From: an uncultured Eubacteriales bacterium
Lineage (GTDB): Bacteria > Bacillota > Clostridia > Oscillospirales > CAG-272
Length of the DNA: 64,000 bases
Assembly: GCA_934393265.1 (NCBI GenBank)
Contig: CAKRQL010000004.1
Coordinates: 331,169-395,168, forward strand
Direction of reading: 5' to 3'
Shown here piece by piece: positions 1 to 9,546 of this stretch; the stretch's first letter is position 1; each line of letters begins with the position of its first letter. A model generated the notes under the pieces. The model searched no databases and was not told the DNA's origin. It worked only from the letters and a program-made list of their open reading frames with translations. Both the position numbers and the translations under genes were made by a program.

Positions 1-949
1 TACCCGTCGCAGGGTTTATCGCCGTTATACCCGAGATACGGACGCCGGTCTTTTCCTTTACAAGCTCCGTGCGCTCGAAGTCGGATTTTCTCGCCGCGGC
101 GTCGCGGTATGCGGATATTTCCTCATAGTTTTCGATTTTCTTTTTATTGTTCTCTATAAAGGCGTGCTCCGGAGCTATTACCATATAGGTAGCGCCGAAG
201 AGAGTGTCGCACCTCGTTGTATAGACGCGGAGGCTCTCTCCCGCCGTGGTATCGAAGTCTATCTCCGCGCCCTCGGACTTGCCTATCCAGTTCTTCTGCT
301 GGGTCTTGACCTTTTCTATGTATTCAAGCCCGTCGAGGTCGGATATAAGCCTGTCGGCGTACTCGGTTATTTTCAGCATCCACTGGCTCTTCACCTTGCG
401 GATTACCGGCGCGCCGCACCGCTCGCATACACCGTTCACGACCTCCTCGTTTGCAAGGACGACCTTACATGAGGTACAGAAGTTGACAGCCATTTCCTTT
501 TTGTAAGCGAGACCGTGCTCATAGAGCTTTAAGAATATCCACTGCGTCCACTTATAGTAATCCGGGGATGTGGTATTTATCTCGCGGGACCAGTCAAAGG
601 AGAGCCCGAGCGAATGAAGCTGTGACCTGAAACGGGCGACATTGCGCTCTGTCACTATCTTCGGGTGGATTTTATTCTTTATGGCGTAGTTTTCCGTCGG
701 GAGCCCGAACGCATCCCACCCCATCGGAAAGAGGACATTATAGCCCTGCATACGCTTTTTTCTCGAAACTATATCGAGCGCCGTATACGGTCTCGGATGC
801 CCGACATGGAGCCCCTGCCCCGACGGGTACGGGAACTCGACAAGCGCGTAATACTTCGGGATTGTGAAATCCTGCTTTGCCTCAAAGGCATGTGCCTCAT
901 CCCACCTTGCCTGCCATTTTGCTTCAATGCTTTTGTAGTCGTAATTCAT
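1..949 (-). CDS. leuS: Leucyl-tRNA synthetase, N-terminal part (cut by window edge)
   Basis: Class I aminoacyl-tRNA synthetase that charges tRNA-Leu in the cytosol. About 316 N-terminal residues are visible; the C-terminal two thirds lie beyond base 1. The catalytic HIGH-type motif reads HVGH at residues 48-51. A zinc-ribbon pattern with C158, C161, C175 and C178 follows, and then the start of the editing domain. The start is an ATG at 949 preceded by AAGGA. It lies 58 bases downstream of rsfS and reads the same way, so it is probably the tail of the rsfS transcript. I see no T-box specifier or AGGGTGG element in the short gap, although many Firmicutes leuS genes have one. Confidence 0.96.
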   Translation of the reverse strand, partial: MNYDYKSIEAKWQARWDEAHAFEAKQDFTIPKYYALVEFPYPSGQGLHVGHPRPYTALDIVSRKKRMQGYNVLFPMGWDAFGLPTENYAIKNKIHPKIVTERNVARFRSQLHSLGLSFDWSREINTTSPDYYKWTQWIFLKLYEHGLAYKKEMAVNFCTSCKVVLANEEVVNGVCERCGAPVIRKVKSQWMLKITEYADRLISDLDGLEYIEKVKTQQKNWIGKSEGAEIDFDTTAGESLRVYTTRCDTLFGATYMVIAPEHAFIENNKKKIENYEEISAYRDAAARKSDFERTELVKEKTGVRISGITAINPATG

Positions 950-1007
950 ATTTTTATGTTCCTTTTTGAACTTGAATTGCTTACAATTTTATCGGTCGGT
1001 ATGTAGG

Positions 1008-1415
1008 TCACTCGCCCGCTATACCGAGCTTCTTATCCACCTCGTCATAGAGATCGGATATATCCACCGCGTGCCCGTCCGGCAGGAGCCGGTCGAAATT
1101 GTAGAACTCACGCGACTGGCGGTCAAAGATATTGACGACGACATCTATATAGTCTACGAGAATCCATGACCTGCCGTATCTGCCCTCTGTTCTGCTCTCG
1201 TTTATCCCAAAATTTTCGGATATTTTCTCCGTTAACTCGTCCGAGAGTGCAAGAACATGCGTAGCCGAGCGGGCGGTCACATTGATGTAGTAATCGGTGA
1301 CCGAGGACGAGAGCGTCACATCAAAGAGAGCGACATCCTGAGCCTTGCTCTCAATTAAAATCTTCACCGCCTCGCGCGCGAGGTCGAGCGACGACATGTG
1401 TTTTCCGTTTTCCAT
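1008..1415 (-). CDS. rsfS: Ribosomal silencing factor RsfS (Iojap/YbeB family)
   Basis: A protein of 135 residues that binds ribosomal protein uL14 on the 50S subunit and blocks subunit joining when nutrients are short. The family pattern is present: an N-terminal helix (LAREAVKILIESKAQDV), then the core with YYINVTARSATHV and the conserved WILVDYIDVVVNIF stretch near residues 80-95. The ATG at 1415 has GGAGG eight bases upstream. A longer reading would run back into the LCP gene and has no ribosome site, so the short start is preferred. The order LCP gene, rsfS and leuS, with yqeK and nadD just upstream, is common in Firmicutes. Confidence 0.93.
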   Translation of the reverse strand: MENGKHMSSLDLAREAVKILIESKAQDVALFDVTLSSSVTDYYINVTARSATHVLALSDELTEKISENFGINESRTEGRYGRSWILVDYIDVVVNIFDRQSREFYNFDRLLPDGHAVDISDLYDEVDKKLGIAGE

Positions 1416-1449
1416 ATTTATACCTCCGGGTAAATGGCAGGGGTGTCCC

Positions 1450-2385
1450 CTACTCTGTTTTTTCTCTTTTATATATTTCGGCAAATTCCGGTATATCCGG
1501 GTTCAGCAGCCGTCTCTGCGGGTCGAAGCCGCCGGACACAAGAAGATAATCTCTCACAGCACGCTCTGCCGCCGCGCGGCAGACGACGTAATATGAGGCG
1601 CCCGTGTCTGACATCGCGGGCTCGCCGGGGAGGGTCAGATAGGTCGCCGCGGCACTCTTCAGCTTTCGGAAACTACGCGTTGCAAACGCCACGGTCTCGC
1701 CGAGCGGGATATTCGTTATCAGGTGCTCTCTTGCTGTTCGCAGGAGCGAGACAAGCTCCGGCAGAGAGAGCGAGGTGAGCTTTTTTCTGAAAGCCTCCAT
1801 AAAGAGCTTCTGCGCGTCGAGCCGCCCTATATCCCCGCTACTGTAGCCCGCGCGGTAGCGTATAAAGCGCGCGGCAGACTCGCCGTCAAGGTGATTTTCC
1901 CCAGCGCACAGCGAGAGCCCCATATCGCTTGGAGCCGAATAATCCTCCGGGAGCGTCATATCCACTCCGCCGACGCTGTCTACAATATGGACGAAGCCCT
2001 CCGGCGTGAACGCCACATATCCGTCAAGCTCCGCGCCGAGGACAGACGACATCTCGCCCGTCAGACGGGAGAGTGCCTCTTCTCTTCCTATCCCGCGGGC
2101 GCGGGCGGAGGCGGTCAGCTGATTTATCTTATTCTGCGCCGTCCCGGCGGAGAAGTAGGTGTCGCGCGGAATCTGAACAACCGATACGCGGTTGTTCTCC
2201 CCCGAGTAACGTACTGCCATAATGACATCCGAGTTATCCGCCACGTCATCAAGCCCGATAACGAGAACGAGCGGGTCACCACCCGGGATATATGCACCGA
2301 CGCGCTCTGCGGCGGTGGCGGCGCAGGATGGAAATGCAATATTTATTATAAGTACGGCGGCAAGTATCGCTATCAGCTTTTTCAT
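1450..2385 (-). CDS. LCP (LytR-CpsA-Psr) family cell-wall glycopolymer ligase
   Basis: A 311-residue exported protein of the LCP family, which moves lipid-linked anionic glycopolymers onto peptidoglycan. An N-terminal hydrophobic segment (residues 3-24, with a Cys at 21) should act as signal or anchor. LCP-core motifs follow: VIGLDD near 42, SDVIMAVR near 53, IPRDTY near 73, GGVDM near 140, then FIRYR and GDIGRLDAQ near 174-192. These supply the arginines and aspartates that bind the pyrophosphate lipid and metal. It is short for the family and lacks the long C-terminal extension. The 3' end lies 34 bases upstream of the rsfS start. The exact polymer is unknown. Confidence 0.88.
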   Translation of the reverse strand: MKKLIAILAAVLIINIAFPSCAATAAERVGAYIPGGDPLVLVIGLDDVADNSDVIMAVRYSGENNRVSVVQIPRDTYFSAGTAQNKINQLTASARARGIGREEALSRLTGEMSSVLGAELDGYVAFTPEGFVHIVDSVGGVDMTLPEDYSAPSDMGLSLCAGENHLDGESAARFIRYRAGYSSGDIGRLDAQKLFMEAFRKKLTSLSLPELVSLLRTAREHLITNIPLGETVAFATRSFRKLKSAAATYLTLPGEPAMSDTGASYYVVCRAAAERAVRDYLLVSGGFDPQRRLLNPDIPEFAEIYKREKTE

Positions 2386-2472
2386 AACAGATCCCCCGGC
2401 TTTTTTCTTTTATTGTTTCAGAAAAGCCGGCAAATAAAACCTGTTAAATTCTTCATCGCGGTACGGCGCAAG

Positions 2473-3102
2473 TCATGTATTCTCTTCAAGCCGCAGGCGG
2501 AGCGCGTCCCGCATCGCAATCATACGGTCGTTTACCGTTATGCCTCGGCGGGAAAGGTTATCCTCGGTCAGGCGGATTATCCGCATGAGCGTCTCGTCAA
2601 GCGCGCGCTCCGGCGGGTAGCCCGGCGTCGTCAGACGCATGATAAGAAAATTTCTCATATCCGTACAGGAAAGGTAGACTCTTGTCTCCTCCACATAGTC
2701 GGACACGAATATTATTTTGTCAAAGGTGGACATCACCGCATCTCCCACCGTGTGCTTGAACACAGCGGACAGAATATTATCCGTTGCGAAAGCGGGAAAG
2801 TCACGCGCTATCACAAACGGCGCGGTGAAGGAATGAAAGACCGACGGGGTCGCGTAATCGTTCTCGGTGAAGCTTACACCCGAGCGGCGCATTATATCTC
2901 TCTGCTCTGCCTGCGGCAGTTCCTTTGTCACATCGTGGAGGAGAGCCGCGGCAGAAAGCTCCGACGGGTCTGTCCACGGGAAGAACTGAGCCAGCCGCCC
3001 GGTCATACGCATGACGCCGAGAGTATGCGAATACCGCTTTTCACTCATGCGCAGGCTCACATCAGCCGAGAGAGCCGTAAGCTCGTTTTCGGAATATTTC
3101 AT
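2473..3102 (-). CDS. yqeK: YqeK-type HD hydrolase (diadenosine tetraphosphatase)
   Basis: A 209-residue HD-superfamily phosphohydrolase. YqeK proteins cut diadenosine tetraphosphate symmetrically to ADP, using metal held by His/Asp residues. The characteristic parts are RYSHTLGVM near residues 23-31, the HD pair in AALLHDVTKE near 51-60, and HTVGD near 116. The start ATG overlaps the nadD stop by four bases, a sign of translational coupling. This nadD-yqeK pairing is very widely conserved in Firmicutes; in some relatives the two are fused. Confidence 0.92.
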   Translation of the reverse strand: MKYSENELTALSADVSLRMSEKRYSHTLGVMRMTGRLAQFFPWTDPSELSAAALLHDVTKELPQAEQRDIMRRSGVSFTENDYATPSVFHSFTAPFVIARDFPAFATDNILSAVFKHTVGDAVMSTFDKIIFVSDYVEETRVYLSCTDMRNFLIMRLTTPGYPPERALDETLMRIIRLTEDNLSRRGITVNDRMIAMRDALRLRLEENT

Positions 3103-3710
3103 TTGTAAAGCCCCTGCTTATTGATATAATCGAGGACGCGCCCCGGAACAAGCCCGCGCGGCACATCTCCTCTTGATATTGCGGCGCGTATATCGCTCGA
3201 CGACAGCTCTGTCGCCTCCCTGTCGAGGACGGTTATTTCGGCGCCGTATTTTTCGGTGTAAAGGCGTGTTTTTTCCTCAACAGCCTGTCGGAGTGCCTCG
3301 TCGTTTTCCCGGCGGGCAAGACAGATATGCGAGAGACGGAATATCACCTCCGGGCAATGCCAGCTCTCGAGGGTCAGGAACATATCCGTGCCTATCAGCA
3401 TGAATATCCGCCCTGTGCCTCCCACGGAAAGCTCTGTCAGAGTATCCGATGTATAGCTTTTTCCTCCGCGGGACAGCTCCATATCCGAGACCGTGACGCC
3501 CGGTATATCGCCGAAGGCGAGGCTGCACATATTCAGTCGCTCCCCCGGTGTGACATCGGCGTCACACGCCTTATGCGGCGGGATGCAGGTCGGAATTATC
3601 AGAAGCCTGTCAAGTCGCATTTCGCGGATGAAATCCCGCGCCGCGCCGACATGCCCTATATGCGGCGGGTCGAACGTCCCGCCGTAGATACCGAGGCGCA
3701 CCGTGCTCAC
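3099..3710 (-). CDS. nadD: Nicotinate-nucleotide adenylyltransferase
   Basis: A 203-residue enzyme that joins nicotinate mononucleotide and ATP to give deamido-NAD in NAD biosynthesis. The nucleotidyltransferase signature GGTFDPPHIGH is at residues 10-20 with the HxGH element, and the C-terminal ISSxxxR-type motif appears as LSSSDIRAAI near residue 170. Length is normal. It overlaps yhbY upstream and yqeK downstream by four bases each, so the three genes form a coupled unit. Confidence 0.95.
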   Translation of the reverse strand: MSTVRLGIYGGTFDPPHIGHVGAARDFIREMRLDRLLIIPTCIPPHKACDADVTPGERLNMCSLAFGDIPGVTVSDMELSRGGKSYTSDTLTELSVGGTGRIFMLIGTDMFLTLESWHCPEVIFRLSHICLARRENDEALRQAVEEKTRLYTEKYGAEITVLDREATELSSSDIRAAISRGDVPRGLVPGRVLDYINKQGLYK

Positions 3711-3997
3711 GGCAGCTCTATCCTCTTCTTATTTTCCGACTCACGGTAGAGGACAAACCGGTTTCCGACGGTGCAGACTACATCCGCGCCGAGAGCCCCG
3801 GCTGTCTCCTCCGCCGCCTCACGCGCGGTATACCCGCTCGAGGGGAGGACGGTGACCTTTATAAGCTCGCGCGCCTCAAGCGCGTTTCCGAGCTGGGTGC
3901 ATATCTCGTCTCCGACGCCGCCCTTACCTATCTGGAATATCGGGTCGAGGCTCTGCGCCATCGAGCGCAGGTACGCACGTTGTTTACTGTTAAGCAT
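3707..3997 (-). CDS. yhbY: YhbY-family CRM-domain RNA-binding protein
   Basis: A 96-residue single CRM-domain protein of the YhbY/YqeI group, which binds pre-50S ribosomal particles. Family features are the N-terminal LNSKQRAYLRSMAQ, the GKGG loop (IGKGGVGDEI, near 23-32), EARELIKVTVL, and the C-terminal GNRFVLYRES. The gene begins five bases after the ftsY stop. Its place between ftsY and nadD differs from the usual B. subtilis neighbourhood (yqeH-aroE-yqeI-nadD-yqeK) but keeps the yqeI-nadD-yqeK core. Confidence 0.92.
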   Translation of the reverse strand: MLNSKQRAYLRSMAQSLDPIFQIGKGGVGDEICTQLGNALEARELIKVTVLPSSGYTAREAAEETAGALGADVVCTVGNRFVLYRESENKKRIELP

Positions 3998-4002
3998 TGT
4001 AT

Positions 4003-4911
4003 TTACTCCTCAAACAGCGCCGCAGAGAACTCGTCCGCGCGGAACGGCTTCATATCCTCTATCTGCTCTCCGACCCCGACAAATTTAACCGGGACGCCGA
4101 GCTCGCGCTTTATAGATATTATTATACCGCCCTTTGCGGTTCCGTCAAGCTTCGTTAAGACGAGACCGGTTATATGCGCCGCGTCACGGAATTCCTTTGC
4201 CTGAATTACCGCGTTCTGCCCTGTCGTCGCGTCGAGGACAAGGAGCGTCTCGCGAGAGGCGTCCGGAAGCTCTTTTGTTATTACACGGTCTATCTTCGAG
4301 AGCTCATCCATAAGATTTTTCTTATTATGGAGTCTGCCTGCGGTATCGATTATCAGGACATCGGCGCGTCGGCTTTTCACGGCGTTTATAGCGTCGTAAA
4401 CCACCGATGCCGGGTCTGCCCCGGCATTCTGCCGTATCAGGTCGACGCCCGCGCGGGTGCACCAGACGGCGAGCTGCTCTGCCGCGGCGGCGCGGAAGGT
4501 ATCGGCGGCGGCGACGACAACCTTTTTGCCCTGCCTTTTCAGCTCGTATGATATTTTTCCTATTGACGTTGTCTTTCCGACGCCGTTGACGCCTATTACA
4601 AGTATGACGGACGGGGTGGTATCAAGGTGCAGCGTCTCCTCCTCTCCTATCATGGAGCGGAGTATCGAAAGGAGCTCACGCTTGACATCAGCCGGGTCGG
4701 TTATCCGTTTTTCCTTTACGGTGTCGCGCAGGGTATCAAGTATCTCCTCCGTTGTCTCAACACCGAGGTCAGCCGAGATAAGAGCCTCCTCAAGCTCACA
4801 AAACAGCTCCTCGTCGACCTTATGAAACGCCTTGAAGATGCTGTCTATCTTGCCGACTATCGCATTTTTTGTCTTTATAAGTCCGTTTTTCAGTTTCTCA
4901 AAGAACCCCAT
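4003..4911 (-). CDS. ftsY: Signal recognition particle receptor FtsY
   Basis: A 302-residue SRP GTPase that docks ribosome-SRP complexes at the membrane for co-translational insertion. It has the N domain (residues 1-90) and G domain with GVNGVGKTTS near 107-116, the I-box region AADTFRAAAAEQL, DTAGR near 190, TKLDGTAKGG near 256 and FVGVGEQIEDM near 277. The acidic A domain seen in enterobacteria is missing, which is normal for Firmicutes. I chose ATG 4911 over the TTG at 4914 because AGGAGG sits nine bases before it. The start overlaps the smc stop. Confidence 0.96.
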   Translation of the reverse strand: MGFFEKLKNGLIKTKNAIVGKIDSIFKAFHKVDEELFCELEEALISADLGVETTEEILDTLRDTVKEKRITDPADVKRELLSILRSMIGEEETLHLDTTPSVILVIGVNGVGKTTSIGKISYELKRQGKKVVVAAADTFRAAAAEQLAVWCTRAGVDLIRQNAGADPASVVYDAINAVKSRRADVLIIDTAGRLHNKKNLMDELSKIDRVITKELPDASRETLLVLDATTGQNAVIQAKEFRDAAHITGLVLTKLDGTAKGGIIISIKRELGVPVKFVGVGEQIEDMKPFRADEFSAALFEE

Positions 4912-7900
4912 CAAGAAGCTCCTCCTGTCTGCCTTCTATCTCATCGACATTGATTTCTATTGCCTGCGAGATACCGCGCTGCGGCATCGTTACTCCGTAT
5001 AGGCGATCTCCTATTTCCATAGTACCTCTTCTGTGCGTTATGAGAATGAACTGCGTATTTTTGTCAAAGCTTCTGACATACTCGCCGAAGCGGTAAACGT
5101 TCACCTCGTCGAGCGCCGCCTCTATCTCGTCAAGAATACAGAACGGCGTCGGGTTAACCTTAAGAATAGCGAACAGAAGTGCTATCGCGACGAAGGACTG
5201 CTCTCCTCCCGAGAGGAGCGACATGCTCTTTATTATCTTTCCGGGAGGCGCCGCCTTTATCTCTATTCCGGAGGTAAGGACATCCTCGGGCTCTGTCAGC
5301 GAGAGCTCTGCACTTCCTCCTCCGAAGAGCTCGCGGAAGGTTATTCCGAAGTTCTTGTTTATAGCCTCAAACGCGGTGACGAAGCTTATGCGCATTTCGT
5401 CCTCGAGCCTCGCTATAATATCTATCAGCTCCTTATGCGAGTTCGTCAGGTCGGTGTACTGAGTATTGAGGTCGTCGTATCTTATCTTGACCTCTGCGTA
5501 CTCCTCTATCGCGCCTGGGTTGTAGCCGCCGAGGGCGCGGAGCTTTCCGCGGCAGGAGGTCTGTATCGCGGCTATCTCTTCGCGGTTTTCCTCGGTTACC
5601 GGGGGGTACTGAAGTGCTACGGCGTCGTCATAGGTTATCTCATAGTCATCCCAGAGCTGTGACGACAGCTTATCGCGGCGCTCTTCAAGCTGATTGAATT
5701 TATTCTCGGCTTTGAGGTTTGCCTCATACGACGCCTCGCGGCTCGACTGCTTTTCGCGGAGGCGTATTCTTATGTTGTTTATCTCGCGGTCGTATTCGTC
5801 GTTTCCGGATTCGACCTCCTTGCGCTCCGACGTCAGCTTATCAAGCTCTTCCTCAAGCTTCTTGTACTCCTCGTACCTTTCCTGCTTTGAGGAGTCAAGA
5901 CCCATGCGCTTATCCTCGAGCTCTTTTATTCTCGCATTCTGCGCGTCGCGCTCCTCGGAGAGCTCGGTAAGTCTTGCGTCTATCGTTCCCATCGTACTCT
6001 CAACAAGCTCGACATCCTTTCTCGCCTCCGTCGCTTTTATAAAGATGTCGTTTGCGAGGTTGCCCATCTCGTCGCTCTTCTCGTCTATGACGCCCATTTC
6101 CTCGGAGCGGCGCTGTCTGTATGATTTCAGGGCTTCTATCCTTTCGCAGTTCGCCTTATATTCCGCTGTGAGGGAGACTATCTCCTCGCCTGCGGCGGTG
6201 GACGAATTTGTGAGATTATCGAAATCCGCGCGAAGTTTTTCAACTATGTTGCGGTTCGCGCCGTAGCGGGCGTTTGCATTATCGAGGGCGGCAAACTGTG
6301 TGCGAGAGAGGGTCAGGAGTATATCCCTCTCCTCCTCTGCCGCGCGCATTGTATTCTGCGCCTCGGAGAGCTCGCCGTTTATTTCCGCCAATGCGTCCTC
6401 GTTATCCTTTATGGTTTTCGAGAGCTTCTCTGCCTTTTCTCCGAGCTCGGTTATCTGGCTCATGCGGGAGAGCATACCGCTGTCACGCTTTGCACTGCCT
6501 CCCGTGAAGGACGCGCCGACGTTTATTATCTGTCCGTCGAGGGTGACGATACGGACGCGGTAACGCATTTTCTTTGCGGCTACGGTCGCATTATCTATGT
6601 TGTCAAAGACCAGTGTACGGAGGAGCAGCCACTCCACGATAACGCGGAACTGCGGCTCCGAGTCAACGAGCGTATCTGCCCTGCCGACAAAGCCCGGGAG
6701 CTTCTTTGCCTCTGCCATCTCCGGCGTCTCGGTCGTCGGGCGCATTTCGCTCAAAGGATAGAATGTGGCGCGCCCGGCTCTGTCACGCTTCAAGAGGTTT
6801 ATCGCCGCCTTTACCGTGCGCTCGTTATCGGCTACTATGTTCTGGAGCGAGCTGCCGAGGGCGGTCTCTATCGCGGTTATGTAATCCTTATTGACGTTGA
6901 CAAGGGAGGAGAGCGGACCGTAGATAGTCCCGGCGCCGTCTATCTTCCCCGCCTGATATTCGCGCATTACGTACTTGACGCTCTCTGCGTATCCCTCAAA
7001 GTGCTCTGCCATGCGGCGGAGGACCTCGGCACGCTGATTCAAGCTGTCGCGTTCAAGGATAAGGGCGTTCAGGTTATCGGTTATCTCGTTCTTTTCTTCG
7101 GTTAAGGACTCGATTTTTTCGGAGCTCTCGGAGACGATTTTTTCCTTTGCGGCTATCTTCTCCTTGAACTCGGAGGCGTTTTCCTCGCACCTGTCAGCCT
7201 CGGCTTTAAGCTCTCTTCCCTCCTCCTCGTACTTCTCTATCTCGCTCTCGATGTCGTGAGACTTCGAGGTATCTGATCGGCTCGACGAGCGGAGGACATC
7301 TATTCTGACCTTCAGGTCTGTGGCGGAGTTTTCCTCCACCGTCAGCTCGTCAAGCGTTTCCTCAAGGTCATGCTTTGCCTTTGAAATCTCTCCGATGAGA
7401 CGCTGCTGCTCCGCGAGGTATTCAAGACGCTTGTCAAGCAGCTCCTTCAGGGTCTTTCTGAAGCCCTCTGCCTTTGTGTCGTATTCCGCGCGGGATTTTC
7501 TGAGGCTCTCCTCAGAGCCGTCTATCTCGCGGATGCGGTTCTTCGCCTCGTTTATTCTCTCAAGAGAGTGCGCAAAATCCGACTCCGCAGAGCGCATCTC
7601 GTTATCTATCTGATGAAGTCTCTCAGTTGCGGAATTTATCTTATCATAGAGGTTTGCGGAGAGGAGCTTGTTCTCCTGCATTTTTGCATAGAGGTTATCG
7701 TTCTGCGCGTCGAGGTCGGCTATCGCCTGCTCGACTATTTCGAGCTCACGCTGTGCGAGCTTACGCGCGTTGTCCGCCTTTTCTATGTCCTCATGTATCT
7801 TTTTTGTATCGTAGAGCCAGAGGGAGACATCCGCGCGCTTCTTCTCCTCGTAAATAGCGAGACCCTTTCTCGCGCGCTCCGCCTCTTTTTCAAGAGGTAT

Positions 7901-8512
7901 GACGCGGGACTCAAGCTCTGTCAAAATATCCTTTACGCGGTCGATATTCAGCTGTGTGTTCGCAAGCTTTCGCTCGGTCTCTTCTTTGCGGTGACGGTAC
8001 TTTGATATTCCCGCCGCCTCCTCAAAGATGTTTCTCCGCTCGTCGCTCTTTTTCGATATAATCTCGGCTATCTTACCCTGACCGATTATCGAATATCCCT
8101 CACGGCCGACACCGGTATTCATGAATAGCTCGTATATATCGCGCAGTCGCTTCGGCTGGCGGTTTATGAGATATTCACTCTCTCCCGTCCTGTAATAACG
8201 GCGGGTTACCGTGACCTCGTCAAATTCGGAGTCAAGACGGTTCTCCGGGTCGGAGTTATCAAAGGTGACCGAAACCTCCGCAAAGCCCATGGGACGGCGG
8301 GAATCGGTTCCTCCGAATATGACATCCTCCATTTTCGTACCGCGGAGATTACGGCTCGAGAGCTCGCCGAGAACCCAACGCATGGCGTCGGATATATTGG
8401 ACTTTCCGCTTCCGTTCGGTCCGACTATGACGGTTGCGCCTCTCTCAAAGGTCAGGACCGTGCGGTTCGGGAAGGATTTGAAGCCGTGAAGCTCAAGTGA
8501 CTTCAGGTACAT
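4898..8512 (-). CDS. smc: Chromosome condensation ATPase SMC
   Basis: A 1204-residue SMC protein that, with ScpA and ScpB (also in this window at 22.9-24.9 kb), forms the condensin that organises and segregates the chromosome. The N-terminal ATPase half has Walker A GPNGSGKSN at residues 31-39. Long coiled coils flank a hinge near residues 500-670 (region starting IYGPLSSLVNV). The C-terminal head has the signature LLSGGEQSFVAIALLF and Walker B ILDEIEAALDEVNV. Full length for the family. It overlaps the upstream radical SAM gene and downstream ftsY, matching the rnc-smc-ftsY order of Firmicutes with one gene inserted. Confidence 0.98.
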   Translation of the reverse strand: MYLKSLELHGFKSFPNRTVLTFERGATVIVGPNGSGKSNISDAMRWVLGELSSRNLRGTKMEDVIFGGTDSRRPMGFAEVSVTFDNSDPENRLDSEFDEVTVTRRYYRTGESEYLINRQPKRLRDIYELFMNTGVGREGYSIIGQGKIAEIISKKSDERRNIFEEAAGISKYRHRKEETERKLANTQLNIDRVKDILTELESRVIPLEKEAERARKGLAIYEEKKRADVSLWLYDTKKIHEDIEKADNARKLAQRELEIVEQAIADLDAQNDNLYAKMQENKLLSANLYDKINSATERLHQIDNEMRSAESDFAHSLERINEAKNRIREIDGSEESLRKSRAEYDTKAEGFRKTLKELLDKRLEYLAEQQRLIGEISKAKHDLEETLDELTVEENSATDLKVRIDVLRSSSRSDTSKSHDIESEIEKYEEEGRELKAEADRCEENASEFKEKIAAKEKIVSESSEKIESLTEEKNEITDNLNALILERDSLNQRAEVLRRMAEHFEGYAESVKYVMREYQAGKIDGAGTIYGPLSSLVNVNKDYITAIETALGSSLQNIVADNERTVKAAINLLKRDRAGRATFYPLSEMRPTTETPEMAEAKKLPGFVGRADTLVDSEPQFRVIVEWLLLRTLVFDNIDNATVAAKKMRYRVRIVTLDGQIINVGASFTGGSAKRDSGMLSRMSQITELGEKAEKLSKTIKDNEDALAEINGELSEAQNTMRAAEEERDILLTLSRTQFAALDNANARYGANRNIVEKLRADFDNLTNSSTAAGEEIVSLTAEYKANCERIEALKSYRQRRSEEMGVIDEKSDEMGNLANDIFIKATEARKDVELVESTMGTIDARLTELSEERDAQNARIKELEDKRMGLDSSKQERYEEYKKLEEELDKLTSERKEVESGNDEYDREINNIRIRLREKQSSREASYEANLKAENKFNQLEERRDKLSSQLWDDYEITYDDAVALQYPPVTEENREEIAAIQTSCRGKLRALGGYNPGAIEEYAEVKIRYDDLNTQYTDLTNSHKELIDIIARLEDEMRISFVTAFEAINKNFGITFRELFGGGSAELSLTEPEDVLTSGIEIKAAPPGKIIKSMSLLSGGEQSFVAIALLFAILKVNPTPFCILDEIEAALDEVNVYRFGEYVRSFDKNTQFILITHRRGTMEIGDRLYGVTMPQRGISQAIEINVDEIEGRQEELLDGVL

Positions 8513-9546
8513 ATTCTCTCTGTCCTTTCACTCAAAGTAATGGGTGTGACTGTTACGCGCAGGTCGCCCGCGCATAAATCGGTGTCTTCTTTTATATTCA
8601 CCCCGCCCCGGAAAATTTCTTTAAGGCGGAGATAGTTTCCTCTTTTATAGCCGACAGCACGGGACATGGAGCCCGCGGGAACGCGGATATTGAGCCTGCC
8701 GCCCTTATCTGCCGTCTCCGTCTCTCCGAGTATTCTCCGGTATATGAGCTCACCCTCGCACATCTCGCCTATCGCCGGGGCATTCGGTCCCGCAAAATAG
8801 GTTTCGTCAGATGAGAGGTTGTCCGAGGAGCAGAGCCCGATACGGAGGACGCGGACACCGCCGTCGCGGAGTATTTTCAGCGCGGAGGTCGAGCGGCGTA
8901 CAGCCTCGTCAACCGTCAGCGGCTTATAGTCCCCGTGCTCTGCCATAGAACAGAGCTCCGTATCCCGGAAAACCACGGTCGGGTATATGCGCGCCTCACG
9001 CGCGCCGGAGCGGACGATGAAGCGCGCGGTTTCAATCTCGTCCTCCTCTGTCGAGCCCGGGAGCCCTATCATCATCTGCCCGCCGAGGGTCAACCCCATC
9101 GCCTTTATCAGCGAGCAGGCGCGCACCTCATCCGCATATGTATGCCCGCGCCGACAGGCGAGGAGCACACGGTCAGAGGCTGACTGGAGCCCTAACTCAA
9201 CACAGGTGACGTTGTACTGCACAAGTATATCAAGTATTTCTTCGTTTATATAATCCGGGCGGGTGGAAATCCTTATAGATTTCACTCTGCCCTGTTTTAT
9301 ATACTTATTTGCCGTTTCAAGCAGGCTTATCATGAGCCCGCGGTCTATGCCCGTAAACGAGCCGCCGAAAAATGCAAGCTGTGTTTCGCAGTCTCCGGAA
9401 ACCGTGGAAAGCGCATTTTCTATAAAACCGTCGACCGACGACGGGTCAAACTCACGGACGCCGGATATAGTTCTCTGATTACAGAAAACGCATTGATTAG
9501 GGCAGCCGAGATGCGGGATAAAGACGGGGATATTAACATGCCTCAT
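8503..9546 (-). CDS. Elp3-like radical SAM protein between rnc and smc
   Basis: A 347-residue radical SAM protein. The iron-sulfur motif is GCPNQCVFC near residues 14-22 (CxxxCxxC), followed by GGSFTG, a SAM-site stretch with RPDYI, and ELGLQSASDRVL and GQMMIGLPGSTEEDE, the layout of the Elp3/MiaB-like radical SAM branch (COG1243-like). Genes of this type often sit between rnc and smc in Clostridia, but their substrate is not established. There is no acetyltransferase domain as in true Elp3. The start shares one base with the rnc stop and the end overlaps smc by ten bases. Confidence 0.85.
   Translation of the reverse strand: MRHVNIPVFIPHLGCPNQCVFCNQRTISGVREFDPSSVDGFIENALSTVSGDCETQLAFFGGSFTGIDRGLMISLLETANKYIKQGRVKSIRISTRPDYINEEILDILVQYNVTCVELGLQSASDRVLLACRRGHTYADEVRACSLIKAMGLTLGGQMMIGLPGSTEEDEIETARFIVRSGAREARIYPTVVFRDTELCSMAEHGDYKPLTVDEAVRRSTSALKILRDGGVRVLRIGLCSSDNLSSDETYFAGPNAPAIGEMCEGELIYRRILGETETADKGGRLNIRVPAGSMSRAVGYKRGNYLRLKEIFRGGVNIKEDTDLCAGDLRVTVTPITLSERTERICT

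Noticed and set aside
950..1007. Possible T-box leader for leuS
   Set aside because: Only 58 bases separate rsfS and leuS and there is no AGGGTGG element, specifier loop or terminator.
1723..3108. A 461-codon plus-strand frame opposite the LCP and yqeK genes
   Set aside because: It is the antisense shadow of real genes, with skewed Arg/His-rich composition and no ribosome site.
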